The notes: generated by a model from the sequence alone, not told the origin. A stretch of DNA of 64,000 bases from Epiperipatus broadwayi (GCA_028023455.1 JAQFVV010012509.1:3098590-3162589), one strand, 5' to 3'. Counted from the first letter of the stretch, positions 47,614 through 61,288 are shown. Program-made: numbers and translations.

Positions 47614-48780
47614 ATGCATACAAGGTCCCAAGCTAAAATGGACTTTCAAGAAAAGGAAGTAAAAGAAGGGAATGAAGATAAGGAGATGGAAGTACAGGGT
47701 AAAATAAATTATAGTGATATCATGGATATGCTAATGCAAATGAGGGTTGAGCAAGAGCAATTCATGAAGGACTACGTGGACAGACAAGAGAGAAGGATGG
47801 AAGAATGGCGGATAAAAGATAGAAATGGACAACCAGAAAAGAATTGCTGAAGCCATGGAAGAAATTAGAAATGATGTCATCCAGAAATCAGAGGCTAAGG
47901 ATACAAGAAATGGATTTTAATGGATTTTACAGAGAAATTAAGTGGGATGAACAAAGGAGTATGGAGCCATGTGTATATGATGAATTAGAAAGGGCTGAGA
48001 GTATAGGTAGAGAGTTAGCCAAGTTTGATCTGAGAGAAGACATAGGGTGGCCAGAAAGGGAAATAAAGTTAGATGAAGAAGGGGAAGTAATAAAAGTAGA
48101 GGATAGCAGGATACTGACAAGCATGCAGGAAAATATAATTCAGATAGCGAAGGCAGTAGAAAGGTTGAACACAAAATTTGAAGAGAGGATAAGGAGGTCA
48201 GCCAATAACAGAACCGATACTGAAGTAAAGGGCATAGGTCCAAGAATCACTGGAGAATGTAGAGATAAGGGCTCTGGAAATTGCATGGATTATCCTGTTG
48301 GCTTCCACCAATTTCTAAAGATACCAGTTTTCGCTGGAAACCCTGGAGAAAGCCCTATGGAGCACTTGAACGCCTGGAACGGTATTTCAAGTTTGGTAGA
48401 ATGAATGAGGAGACCAAGTTAGCGGTCGCTTGCAGGGCGAATCTCAAGTTTGGTGGAACTCACTGTTCCAGAAACCCACCACATTTGCAGGGTATGACAA
48501 GGCTTTGAAGACCAGTTATTGGAGTGAGGAACTCCAAGAAGATATGCTGCATCAGATAAAACAGGACGGAGGAATCATTTGCGGATGATGACCGCAAACC
48601 CAATATCTGAGATGCAAATACTCCGGATAACTAGGCATGGGTTCCCAAAAGATATAGAACAGATTCTAATCAGTACAGAGAGGACGGTGGACCGTGTTGC
48701 TGAGTGCATTGGATACCACCAGGGACGACCAGATGGAGGATGGATATAAACCTAGACCGCCTCCAAAAGAACCTCTTATA
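47614..48780 (+). pseudogene. gag-like polyprotein of the LTR element, frameshifted
   Basis: Starts at an ATG reading MHTRSQAKMDFQ, the MxTRSQ-type start common in Gypsy-like gag. It continues as an acidic/basic coiled coil (MLMQMRVEQEQFMKDYVDRQ). After about 47830 the reading shifts. The frame at 47844-48404 gives FHQFLKIPVFAGNPGESPME, a capsid-domain entry motif, and then 48360-48480 in another frame gives RYFKFGRMNEETKLAVACRA. The C-terminal part gives FPKDIEQILISTERTVDRVA (48637-48700), a motif shared with the relics at 3736 and 52553. At least three frame changes are needed to read it through, so it is broken. No zinc knuckle was seen. Confidence 0.75.
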
Positions 48781-49853
48781 ATAAAAAATGGATGGGATCC
48801 TAGTGAAAGATGGTGGCAAGAAAACCGGAGATATTCTACAAAGTGGAACCCAAGGAGGTAGGAAAATGGACAAAAATTGGAGACGGAATGTAAGCGTCCA
48901 ATTGACAGGATTGAAGACCGAGAACTTAGGGATCAAAATCTGCATCCCAGAGGAGGCAGAGGTGATGTCAATAGAGAAAGACAACCACCAGATAAAACCT
49001 AAGTGTAATCACCAATAAAGGATTCACTGATACCAGATTGGAAATGGAATTAGATCAAGAGTAATGGAGAATGGACTTTAACATTGATCATGATAATATA
49101 AAGAAATGATGTGCCAGTAAATGAAAAAAAAAAGGATAAAGGACTTTAGGATAAACTGAGAAAAAAATATGATAGATAGTAGTGTGAGATCGTAGACTGA
49201 GGCTGAAGGTGTGTAGGTTTAGATATTTGTAGATGGATCTTAGCAGTATATGGTGAGCCTTCTCTGCTATGCATTCATGGGTGTTCTGCGGTCATCAAAT
49301 CTTATTATATAGAGAAGACAGGGACAGAGATCCCCTTCTCATAATGACTCACTGGATTAAGATTTCCAGTTAGATATTTGACAAATATCGTGAGTCAATG
49401 GTTTAGAAACCAATGTATGGGGAAAGAACACCTTTATAAATACGAGCTATCAGTAAAATATTCTGAGCTCATGGATGAGCTGGACAAAAGGATGCCAGCC
49501 TCCCAACCCACCTCGGTAATAGTGACCAAAGTTGGCACTTAGAGGGTTATCATTTGTAAAGTGTGAGGTATGAACAGGTTTAATCGAGTCACAGAGATAT
49601 CCTGTGGACTCTAACCTGTATATACAAGTAGGAGGCAGAATAAATTCATGTAATGTTATAGCAAGATTAAATTGGTTTAGTAATGCTAGTTGGGTCATCA
49701 GAGTAGGGATGTAATTTGCCTGGTCACCTCTCTAGGAATAATCTCATCACTAAAGTTATATTAGAAGTAAATAGATATAAAATGGTTCTAACAGTAGTTA
49801 GGCGCATCTAGCTTGAAGTGCAGTAAATTAAAATTTAAAAAAAAAAAAATTTT
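48781..49853 (+). other. Interior of the LTR element after gag, unassigned
   Basis: Short open pieces only (for example 48788-49018). No DTG protease, YxDD reverse transcriptase or DDE integrase pattern in any frame. The base composition is more balanced than the LTRs, suggesting decayed coding sequence of unknown origin. Confidence 0.5.
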
Positions 49854-49865
49854 AAAGGAGGGGAA
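49854..49865 (+). other. Polypurine tract
   Basis: AAAGGAGGGGAA, followed by TAGTGTAA and then the 3' LTR. It is the expected plus-strand primer position. Confidence 0.8.
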
Positions 49866-49873
49866 TAGTGTAA

Positions 49874-51537
49874 TGTGATGATCGCACATACTGCAGTCAC
49901 ACATATAGATATATAACATTTAAAGAATGTTAAATATTGTGCTTACAAAACAAAAAAATGTTTAATTAAAAAAGAGAGGGAATTAGAATCGAAACGATTC
50001 TTATCTTTTACCCTCCAAAGTTCAGATTTTAGAAAGAATAGAAATATTAAGGTTAAAAAATATCGATATCAGATTAAAAAAATGAGAAATGAAATATAAA
50101 TAAAATAAAAACTTAATGATATAAAAACAAAAGTGATAGTTGGGAAGTTTAAATAAAATATAAGTAAAATTTAGAATGCACTGAAAAGATAAAGATCTGG
50201 TCTTAAAATTACACATTTTGACGGAAAATGAAATGCATATGTGAATGTATGAATAAAGAGAGTAAGGTTTATTTCATGTTAAAATGAAATAATTTTATTA
50301 AAGTAAGTGACTGATAAATAAATGTAAAATATATTATAAAATTGTATCAAATTGAAAAGTAATTTTGTAAAAGTTGTTGAAAGCATTTTTAAAGTAAAAA
50401 GGTGTGAAATGAAAAACCCAGCATGAGATCAAGATAAGGAAGGAATTTGAAAAATAAAGGACATTAATTAATTAATTGAAAAACAGTATTGGTCGAGACT
50501 TTAGTGAGAACACTGCTCTGACAAGAAGCAAAGAAATATAATAGAAAGCAGACATGAAAAGTTAAATTTTGGGAACATGAAAACAAACTATAACATAAGG
50601 GAAGCTTCGAGGATGTGTGGCTAATGGCCGGTCACGATCGCCGGTTGATCCAGACTTACCGTGCTATAATGGTTCGCGTCTCGATGTAACAATTGCCGAC
50701 GTAGCGCCTGCCGAAGAGTTCATTTTGCCTTGCCTTGATGCCCACAATACGGAGGAGTTCCAACAATCAAATCTAACCGAAGAGCGACCGTTCCCTACTA
50801 AAGAAGTGGAAAAATTCCACGGGACGGTCAGCAAGACGCCAAGTTTATTTGAAGACTTTATCACCTAGGTAATTATGAATAAGACATTTTATATAATTAT
50901 GTGCACATACCGTTAAATTTAATGCAATTGCCAGTCCCTCATATAATGAGATAGACCTTAATTAGATTCTTTTCAATATTTGGAATGACTATAAAGGGAT
51001 AATTTATTTCAAAGATTACAATCATTTATAGAATCTTCTATTGTATTTTATTTATTTTTTTGTAGTGTTATAGCATAATCTGTTTTTTATATCGAGTGTT
51101 AATAATTTAGAATGTTTCTTTTATTATAATTTATTGTATTAAAAATCTTTTATTTATGTAAAATCCGTTTCGTCTCTTTCTTTGCCACTTCCAAAAGTAG
51201 TATAGTCTTAGGATTGGGAAATAATTATTATTCATTTGAGTACTTAACACGTGAAGCTAATGGTGCAGAATTTGATCCCATTAAATTTATAATTATCCAA
51301 GCGCTGTAACTCTGTTAAATCTTACAGTAGTCGGGAGAAAGTTGACCGGGAAATATAATTTAGGCTATACCCGTATAGCATACAAGTTCGGTCAAGTACG
51401 GATATAGACTCATTTATGTCTGTATTTTCTCTCTGCTTGTGGTAGCGGAAAGTGAGCAATCTTGAATTATAAGAATTCCCCATTATATCTATAGAAAAGG
51501 GAAGTTTAAGCCTTTCAATCGTCGGGTTTCAGTTACA
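49874..51537 (+). repeat. 3' LTR (1664 bp)
   Basis: Starts TGTGATGATCGCACATACTG and ends CGTCGGGTTTCAGTTACA. It is followed by ATAT, the same four bases that precede the 5' LTR. Confidence 0.95.
50617..50868 (+). CDS. Small open reading frame inside the 3' LTR
   Basis: 83 codons from ATG at 50617 to TAG at 50866-50868. Its base composition is clearly less AT-biased than the rest of the LTR. The product is acidic (VAPAEEFILPCLDAHNTEEF, then LFEDFIT at the end) with no signal peptide, membrane segment or domain that I recognise. Between the LTRs the silent and conservative differences (GAC/GAT, TTT/TTC, Ile/Val) are few, and the reading frame from about codon 18 is kept in both. The stop is followed directly by GTAATT, so TAG|GTAATT could also act as a splice donor. 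It may be an accessory gene in the U3 region or a captured host exon; function unknown. Confidence 0.5.
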   Translation: MANGRSRSPVDPDLPCYNGSRLDVTIADVAPAEEFILPCLDAHNTEEFQQSNLTEERPFPTKEVEKFHGTVSKTPSLFEDFIT

Positions 51538-52169
51538 ATATGTAGTAGAGTTGATAACTTTTATTTCTTATTTTAGGTTCAGAAATATTCGAGATGAAAT
51601 GTAAAGTCACACTATTCAAATAAAACTATCCACTATCTAGGGTTTAGAATTTTAAAATGTCATTATTTATTATTGTTATATGCTTGGAGCTAGCTATGCA
51701 TTGCCAAAACACCTTGGTCTAACATGGGAGAATTAAATTGCAATTAAAACATGTTTGTTTCAACTAATTACATTTCTTATTGTTAAATATTTAATCTGCT
51801 CATGCTCAGCTGTTTTTATCATTATCACAGACTTATTATGCCATTCCGGTCTCTTGATATGAGGATTAGTTTGTTTCTCACATCATGATCAATTATCTTC
51901 TCAGGATCGAGATGACCTTCAGCAATTGAAAAGTATGAATACTGACTCCAACACTGTGACAGATAAAATATTTAATCACAGGTTGTAAGCAGACAATGCA
52001 GCATATGAACACCAGGAAAGCTATCTTACTTTAAGCACAATATGCAACTTACAATTCAGATGATATATTAAAATCAAAGTTTTGGTCTAAGCTGGTGATC
52101 CTGGCAATTCACCCATTGTAATTATCATAGTAAATTCTTTATATCAATCCCTGCTCCTTTGAGACTAAA
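51538..52169. other. Intergenic DNA, no gene seen
   Basis: No feature is supported between the LTR element and the gag relic. AAATAGTCCAATAT-type text at about 52520-52545 resembles strings near the Penelope copies (36436, 38825). Confidence 0.4.
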
Positions 52170-53600
52170 TTGGATGACTTTGCCCCTTCAACTTTGATAG
52201 GTGCAGTGCAGATATATAACTCCATGGCGCATTATGAACACATTCAGTGCTACAGTACAGCAAACAGATCAGCTAAGTCACTTACCAATGTCCATAAGGA
52301 TCTTTCATCTTTGTTCATAATCATCTTATTAATTTTCTTTTTCTTCACTCCTATATCAGAAGCATAATTGCATCCTGTCTTTGGAGATCGGGGCTCATGA
52401 TCTGATCTGTGCTTTGTTGATGCATGATTAATCTTTGCATTTTTCATTTTGGCACTTCTTCTATTACAACCATGGTGATAGCTTTTTATTTTCTATACCT
52501 GATGGCATTGATGTGAGGCCATGATGGAAATAGTCCAATATAAAAAATGCAATTATCCCCTCCATACACTTTTTGGTAGAGGATAAATCTTTTTCTGCTG
52601 TAACAAGCTTGCTACTGTTAAAGCATTTAACAGTTCTGCAACTTGTTCAATATGCTTATCTGTACCAATCAGCATCCCCTCAATCTGGCCTGGGAAGCTA
52701 CCCTTAATATTCATATGATTTGCAATTCTGGCAATGGGTTGGAAGTTAAGGCCCTCAACTTCCCTATTAGTTTCCTTAAAATGGAGTGTAAGACTCACCA
52801 GATGGACATTTTTCTTGGGATACCTTATGGTTGATACCCTCATAATCATTACTCCAGTAGCAATTTAATGTTTTTAAATTTCTGTAAAATTTCTAGGATG
52901 AGTGGGTCCCACCAAAACTGCAATGCTTCCTGCAAATGACTACTGGCTAATTAGTTTTGCCTCTTCTGTCATAGCAGTGACTAAAATTTTTCCAGGCTGC
53001 TTATATATTCAATAGTTGCTTCACCCTGCACTGCCTGAAAAAAATCATTTTTAAAAATTAGTTTACTTACTAGATATCTGACTCAGTAGTTGGGAACACT
53101 TATTTCCCATTTTCAATTGTCACAGCTGCTTTCTCTATCTGACCATCTTATCATAGCATCTAGCCTTTCAATCCTATCCTTATCCCCAATTTAGATGTTT
53201 TATTTGCCTGGTATCATTTATTTGTCTACTGATTCTATTGTTTCTTGTAGCTTGTTTATTTTGTTATCCTGCTCTTTATTAATTTTACCTTCTTCATGAA
53301 TCTCATCCATTTTGTCATTTAAGCTCCATAATCCACTCTCTAATTTCCTCATAATTTTCTCTTTCAGCAGGTCTTGATTTTCATCCATCTGACTTGATAT
53401 CTTTTCCATTTGGCCTTTTATTTTATTATCATTATCCTTTATTGGCCAGCCATTTTTTTCCATTTGACTTTTATTATCTTCAACCATTTTATCCATTAAT
53501 AGCATCATTAGCATTGTTTGATCCACCCACCCTTTTGAAGTTTTTTTTATTTAGCCTCTGTGATATCTTTGTTCTGCTAACAGTAGTGTTATAATTTTGA
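52170..53600 (-). pseudogene. Decayed gag relic on the minus strand
   Basis: Reading from 53600 downward: 53526-53218 is open for 102 codons (MDQTMLMMLLMDKMVEDNKS, then a long coiled coil KIKGQMEKISSQMDENQ). It is homologous in layout to the gag starts at 2520 and 47690. After many breaks, 52849-52553 gives FPGQIEGMLIGTDKHIEQVA and ELLNAL, the shared C-terminal gag motif. The minus strand of 52447-52250 may continue it. No LTRs found. It lies inverted relative to the intact element next door. Confidence 0.65.
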
Positions 53601-56591
53601 GCTAGCATTTTTGCTTTTAGCCCTGGTTATTATTATTCAGCAAACTGGCACTCAAAAAAAAAAAAAAATTTTTTTTATATATATAAATGATTTGAGTCCA
53701 TCCATCAACTTCGCAGCAGCTTTGCATGTCCAATCCCACTTCTTGGTAAGTTTGCTCTTAAGACTAATTGTAATATATATACTAGCATTTTAAACGTTGG
53801 TTTAAGAAAAGATTATTTCATAATGACTATAGAAAATTTGCTTCAGCTGAGCACGCTTTTGGACGATGAAGCCAGAGTAAACACTTGGGCATGTGCAGAA
53901 TTTAAAGGAATAATGGTATTTACTAATATAACGATAAAAAGTAAAAGATAAAAAAGGCATGATATGTCTGACAATTCCCACACAATCGACAAAAAAGAAA
54001 ATTGTGCAACTTTCTAAAAGTGGAATATTTAAATTACCAATTTACATAAATTAGTATTCCATTTTGATTCTACACATGCCTTGCTGTTTACTAGTGCTAT
54101 AGTTCTGGTTTCATTGTGATTATTACTCACTGAAATACATGTAAAATACAACTCGGATTTTATAATTCAAAATATTTATTATTTGAAAATGTGTGTATAT
54201 ATATAATTTTAATATCACAATAATTATATTTAAAATATTAGCATTAATATTAAATATAATGATTAAAATATTTGTAGATTGTAAATTTTTATATTGAACT
54301 TAATTTTACAAGTAAAACATCTTTAACATATAATAGTTTAATACATTACATTGCAGCTTGAATAAACAGCTTTTATAATTATTACACATTCTCTTTACTG
54401 CACGTTTATATGATTTAGTACTTGATCCATATAGTAAATTGAATTTATGATCAAATATATCTGTATTTAGTTTTAGAGAAGAATAGTTGTGTGTGTGTGT
54501 CTATTCAAAAAAAGTCGATGCCAATACATTTCAAAACTATCTAAGATTTATTATTAATTCTTACATTCAATTTCTCTTGCAGATAATGAAAAAAAGATAT
54601 TCTCTTCAATATATATATAATGTATACATTTTCTTGAATATAAAAAAAGATGGAATTTAATGCCCAACTTATATTTTGAAATAAAATAGGAAAATTTTTA
54701 ATAAGTTGAAATCAACTCATTTCAACACCAAGAAGTTAATATACAAAATTTTATTCATTCAATCATTATAACTCATAACTTATTTAAATACTGCCATTTA
54801 AAATATAAGGTACTATATTATAAAGATTCCAAAAATAATAATAGAATGATTATTGCTGGCTAGGGGGGAGGGGGATTCAAGCACCAAAGTGATAGATTGA
54901 GCTTTGATCCGGGAATCTAGCTCTTATGGTTGTTGCCAATGCGCTGTAATGCATAGGACATAAAATTTCCTACAATGAAATCTTAAACCTTATAATGTAT
55001 CTCTAAAATTGACATGCTAGAATAATAGGGTTGTAAATTACCGCTGACACTTTCTCACTAACTCCATCTATTTCCAGATAGAAAGAAATTAATACAGTTA
55101 GTACATTTTTTATATGTCAGTGATATTATTTATATCGTAGACATAAATATGTTAAATTTAGTATTTAGAATCCAGGTTATTTTTTTTAAATAATGGAATA
55201 TTTCCTTCAAATATTTAATGCAGTGAATTTTAAAATTAGAAGCAGCCAAATGACAGAATATTTACACAATCTAAAAATAAATGACCAAAGAATGTAAATT
55301 TTTAGTTTGACAAAAAAAATTTCCATCTTTAGGTTCTTTTCTTACAACAGCAGAAAATATCTCTTTTTCACTTATACGAACATACAATTTTATTTTCATC
55401 TTACATTCATTCTTTTGCCATTTTATTTTCTTTTGCAATTTTTTTTTTTTTTTTAAAAAAAAACTTTCTGAAAGATATATTTTTAATATAACAACAATTA
55501 AGTGACAACTTTTACAAGAATAAATTATAATTATGGAACCTATATTATTTATCTACAAAATGTAGCCGAATTTCTTCAGTGATAAAGTACAATAGTTAGC
55601 AAACTAAAAATGTACGTGTTAGCCAGAGAAAATAAAACTTTTAAAAATGTACACACATACACAGATTTTTGTTTAAACTTTTTCACCTATCCCATTTATT
55701 AAACTGCATTAACATATAGTTAGCAACATTAAATCTATTTTTGTTAGCTCAATTCAAAAATGTGGTGAAAGATTCTAATCTTGTCTCCACATTAAATTAT
55801 TGAAATAAATACAGTCAATGATAATAGACTGGAAATAAATGTCAGAAAAATGACATTATGGATAAAATAAAAGTATTTACTTTAGGCTGAGCCGGGCCCA
55901 CAAATATGATTTATATTATATACAAACACATATACACGTGAATGAATACGTCTTGTGTGTGTGTATATATATGAGTGTGTGTGTAATATATATATATATG
56001 TACAAAATAAAAGGCTCTTAAGAGTTAATTTGTTGAACGCAAATAGTTTCATTAAAAATATATGACTATAATCAATATATATATATTTTTTAACATAAAT
56101 AGAAAACATAAAAGAGAAGAAGAAAGATGAGTAATGATAAGGTCAAAAATGTCACACAATTGTTAAAAATGTTAGATGTATATCAGTATGTCTTCATGGA
56201 GTGTGTGTGCGGTCACTTTAACAACAAAACTAATAACAACAACAACAAAAAAACTAAATTAGCAAATTCATTAGAAAGACTAATCACTGTAAGTTTTAAC
56301 ATTCAATCCCATAAAATGATAAGAAATATTTACAGAGAAATGTATAAATGCAAAAAAAAAATTAAAAAAAAAAAAAAATCACAAAAAGTGAAAATTTTTT
56401 TTATCTCCCAAATAACACAATATTATTATCATTATATTATTTAATGTGCAATTTGAGAGCAAAAGCAATTTCCAATTAAAAAAAAAACTTTTATACACGT
56501 GCTGTTTGGGTTACAGTGATATAATGCGCTGTATATTCTGAGACAACACAGTTCATTTAAGAAGAAAAAAACACACAACATTAAGAGACTT
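53601..56591. other. Non-coding DNA downstream of PP1, may include its 3' UTR
   Basis: AT-rich, with TG/TA microsatellites at about 55950-56005 and long A/T runs. Several reverse-strand AATAAA-type strings exist, so the PP1 poly(A) site cannot be chosen. No open frame is convincing. Confidence 0.45.
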
Positions 56592-56696
56592 TTATTTTTT
56601 CTTGTTCTTGTTGGCTTGACCACGTGGTGGCGTTACTGGTCGTCCCGGACTCACAGTACCATAAGGAAACTTCTTTTTGTCAGCTGGTTTCAGAAT
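56592..56696 (-). CDS. PPP1C: Protein phosphatase 1 catalytic subunit, last exon
   Basis: 35 codons including TAA (56592-56594), starting in phase 0 after a TTTTTTTTTAAAG acceptor on the minus strand. It encodes ILKPADKKKFPYGTVSPGRP, then VTPPRG and a lysine/asparagine-rich tail. ILKPADKKK marks the alpha/gamma-like branch (beta types have ILKPSEKKA). The TPPR motif is the conserved CDK phosphorylation site that inhibits PP1. The tail is short and basic, as in invertebrate PP1. The intron before it is only 87 bp. Confidence 0.95.
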   Translation of the reverse strand: MLKPADKKKFPYGTVSPGRPVTPPRGQANKNKKK

Positions 56697-56756
56697 CTTT
56701 AAAAAAAAAATAATGATGATACAATATTGACAAAAATAAGCAGTTGATTTTCATTA

Positions 56757-56918
<162 letters not shown>

Positions 56919-59900
56919 CTAATCATAACAATATTTTTTAATATAGAAGTTATCAAATTAAATACAAATTAACAAATGTTTCATTTAAATTAAAAATAAA
57001 TTGCTATCAAATGGAAATCACTTACATACCTATGTAATATTATTTTCACACACACAATATAATCAAATATAGGTAAAATAATTGCGACTCTCGAATTTAA
57101 AAACAAATTTCCAAATACTTTTGTATCAACCATCAGAATTATTTTAAATATAAAGATTACAAAATTAGTAATTGAATTGTCAATGTGTTTCTATATGCTA
57201 TGAAAACAAGGTAATTACAAACTGATTCCAATATCAAAACCAGAAAGTTTGTAATTCTATGCTGAAAGTTTATCTTCAAAACAAATACCAGCAGAAAAGC
57301 TATGAAAATGAGAATATTTAGCCATTAAATATAGCACGCATGTGCAGAAAAATCGTAGTACTTTTTTTTTTAATGAAAAAGTTTGTTAAAAAATCAAATC
57401 AATTTGTTCTTATGATTTATAATTTCCAACATGTAAGACAAAGAAAAGCAAAAAAGTTTATTTATCTGAATACTTTCCTGGCTAATTGGACGTATAACTT
57501 TCATTATAGTATTTTCTGCCATAATTGCAAAATTCTTTCAATTAATGAATGTACACATTTTGTTTTTTTCTTTAACAACCTTTTAAGCAATAACCATGTT
57601 TAATTTTGTTCAGTTAAAACTGTACAATATAGAATGAGAAACTTTTGTTCAAACAAACTTTTTTGCCATTAATTTTTTTTCAATTGATATACAATATTTG
57701 TTTCAAGTAAATATAAGTAATACATTAAATTTTTCCTAATATTTTTAAATTACTAGATTTGTTGTAAATCTTTAAGAAGATACACAGAATGCTTTATGGT
57801 ATGCCATTAAAGCTGCCTGCTATATGCATCATGATTCTAGGTTTAAACTGTGCTGGATAAAAAATGAAATATTTCCACATTCCGAACAGATCTGGATTTT
57901 TATCAGGGAATTATCCCATGTTATCTTCATGAGTAAAATAAACATGCTTCAGTGATTGAACAGATAGCCTGGATTAATTTTTTAAAATTAATAAAAAATT
58001 CAAAAGCATCCAGAAACTCGTAAAACTTGAGAAGTTTTGAAACTTTCCTAACAAAAACATAATTCTTCACTCTCAACATTTTGATTACAAATTTTGTCAA
58101 TCTATTTAGCAATTTCGATATCTCAATTCAAATCACAAAAAAGTCATTTAGATCTTTTGAGTCAGTAAACATAGTTCAATGAAGGAGATGTCAGCCTGGA
58201 ATGTTGGATCAGAAATTTCATCATTTTTCCCCTTCATAGTTCACTATTATTTGATTCATTCTCTGAACAAATACAGCACTTTGGAAAGTAAGTAGATTAA
58301 TAAATTTCACTAACTCTTTGTTTATGAAATGATCCCATTTGCAATTAAATAACAGAAATAGCTGTTATATGATCTTTGAATCTTCTCCAAACCATTTGAA
58401 TATTAAAAATGGGATGGAAATTATTCAATCATTTCATGGGATATCAAGGCATACAACAAAAATGTATTTTATATCCAAAACAAAATTCACAGCTGCATAA
58501 TAATGCAGATAAATTAATGATTCCCAACCTAAGGTATATGTAATTCCCAGGGGTAGATAAGAACCAGAATATTAAGAGCTAAATGGCAAAGAAATTGAAT
58601 AAAGGAGGGAAATCAATATAATGTAATTGTTTCTTTTACATAATCTAAGATATAATTGCATGAATTAATTGTATCTTTAAATATATATCTATTGTCTGTT
58701 CACTTTATTATTCCATTACTTTTTAATACCATTATAATTCTATTTCAATTGTAATAACTGAAATTATATTTATTACAAATTTTCTAATACGAGAGGTACA
58801 ATTTATGGAAATGGGCTTCATGGATATACTCGAGCAAAAGAATACTGCCAATTTATATAAAAACAACACTGTTATAAAATTAATAAATATAATATTTAAG
58901 AAAAGATAATTTATATATTAGATGTTAAAACAGTGGCACTATCTGGATTGAAGACACTCTTCCCAAAGAAATAAATTATTAATTTTTTTATCCCACGGTT
59001 ATTAAACGATGAAAATATAACATGATATAAGAAAATTAAATGTGTAATAGGAAAAATCTGATTTCATATTTGAATTTAGCAACAAAAAAAAATTTTAAAC
59101 ACATTTCAAAATTCTTAGGAGAAAATTGGTAACCAAAAATTGGCTTATAAATACAAAAATTATCTTAATATATTGAAAAATTACAACATAGGATTGGAAA
59201 AAAAAACACTTTCAGAATGTAATTGTTTGCAGACATGGGTTATCATTCAGTAAAATGAATCCACAACCTATCTAATGACAATATATTTTTAATTATATAA
59301 ATTATAATTAACACATTTCAAACATACAATTAATTGCAGATGAATATTAATTATAATTTCTAAAAATATAATATGGCATAAGATTAGAAAGAAGTTAAAG
59401 CTTAAGTGAGGGAGATAATTAAGAAATTAAAGCCAAAAAAAAAAAATTACAAATATTTTATTTTTTTAATATGTGTAACGTCATATTTGACATTCAAGCA
59501 ACAAAATCCAGAGTTTTGGCAAATTATCCCAAGGCTGATCTAGATGAGAAGTTGAAACCTTGAATCAGATCGCACCTTAGTCTCTTCACCAACACTTCAT
59601 GATTTAATACTCTATGGATGACATATATGAGGCCACACTTTAAGTTCATTAATTCGTGTGCCAGCAGTAGCAAAGGTTGGAGCACAAGACTCGAGAATTA
59701 CAATGACTAATATCATAACTAATATATACACACACCTATGGCTGTTAGATGAATGAGATATTCAAACTTAAGCTAACATGATAAATTTAGAAAATTGGAT
59801 GAATGAAACAAGATGCTGAACATGAATACATTTTATATATATTTATTGGAAGAAATCAATAATAACAATATGGCAATAGTTGTATCAGGTTACATAGCAG

Positions 59901-60358
59901 GTGTATAATGATGAACTGATGGGTACAGAATCTCATCTCTATTTGCCCTTTATACATTTTATCAATTAACTATTATTGCCAATTTATTAATTTGGCTATC
60001 TACAGTTAATATGTTGACTTATGCTACGTCATGCCAAGGTTTGCTAAGGTTAAATATACACGAACGACAACATTAAGAATAACTTATTTATTAATATTGC
60101 ATAATGAGCAATAAGTGTGCTCCCTATGCAGATCATTTATATAAACTAGATCTAGTGTTCAGATCAATACTGAACTGAATAATATAAAGGAAGATGAACT
60201 GGCGATTTGCAGCGTAGCTTCCAAGATTACAGCGCTACATAAACAAGGGTTGTGACTCAAATGTGCAGTTATTCATGGGATTCAGTACCAAGTACTCTGT
60301 TCCTGTGGACCGTACGACTTACTATCATAAAATAGAACATTTAGTTCATGTGACCGGA

Positions 60359-60470
60359 GCAGCTTAATATACAATTCTGGACCCTCGTGTTCCAGTTCTA
60401 AAAGAGAGCTGTATAAATTAGCAGCTTAATATAAAGTTCTGGATTCTCATGTTCCAGTTCTAAAAGAGAG
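60359..60470 (+). repeat. 62-bp-period tandem duplication
   Basis: GCAGCTTAATATACAATTCT (60359) and GCAGCTTAATATAAAGTTCT (60421) each continue to TTCCAGTTCTAAAAGAGAG. Two units within the unassigned repeat. Confidence 0.85.
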
Positions 60471-61288
60471 CAGTCCGAACTAAAAATAATGGGGTGGCCC
60501 TTAAAACCAAAACCCATTTTAATAAGAATATAGTAAGGCATAATGGAGAGATGTGCTTCCTAAAGATACATTCACAACATTTTCCAAATAACAAATATAA
60601 ATTAATAAAGTGCTAAATCTTTAGTTTCAATCTGCGAAACTACTATACGCCCGTTCATAAATTAACATACTTAAAACATGCTAAAAAGGGTCAATTAAAA
60701 TGATCTAGTTTACCAATTAATCTATATAGTTTTATGATAATAAACTAAGGAGTAAAGCATATTTGGGACTTAACTAGTTACTCATAATATGCTTCAATAT
60801 CATTCTTGGCTATTATTTAACTACTATAATTATTAAAGATGCAAACCTGAATTATACTAAGCTAAAACATAGAGCTTAACATATATAAAAGTAGGTTTTC
60901 AGATCGTGAGAACATCTAATTGTCACTCTACGGTTATAATGTTAGCAATCTCTGCCCCGAAGGATGGCATAGCATAATTAATAAAATATCAATAAGCAAA
61001 GTAATGAAGGCATATCCACAGATTGAATAAATTAAGAATAATAACTGAGATAGTTATCATGTTTAACAGAAATATTACTAGTTTAACTTTCAATTAGGCA
61101 AGATTTTACAATATTATTATTTTTAAATAAGATCACATTACGAGATTTAATAATTACAAATTTATTACAGAGTTTTAATTATTAAAGTAGACTTTAGTTT
61201 AACAATTTGTGCACATTTATAGTATAGCTAGCTTATAAGAATTATTAAAATGATTTATTACGATTTAGTTAAGAGTTCTGTGAAAGAT

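Larger units (their letters stand above)
44301..51537 (+). mobile_element. Complete LTR retrotransposon with long LTRs, gag only
   Basis: 7237 bp. Two long direct repeats (44301-46000, 49874-51537) begin TGTGATGA and end GTTGCA or GTTACA (the TG...CA rule). They enclose a primer-binding site directly after the 5' LTR, a gag-like region, and a polypurine tract eight bases before the 3' LTR. Possible 4-bp target duplication ATAT on both sides, which is weak because the site is a TA repeat. No protease, reverse transcriptase, RNase H or integrase motif was seen in the 3.87-kb interior. It is therefore non-autonomous and would need enzymes from a relative. Superfamily (Gypsy-like) is inferred from the gag pattern. 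Confidence 0.92.

Noticed and set aside
53602-53800. Additional gene near 53611-53793
   Set aside because: Contains long A and T homopolymers and a hydrophobic chance frame. There is no support.
57780-58560. hAT transposase relic on the minus strand next to a hAT-like end at 58526
   Set aside because: The end resembles hAT termini, but the translated pieces could not be matched to transposase motifs with confidence, and the opposite end was not found.
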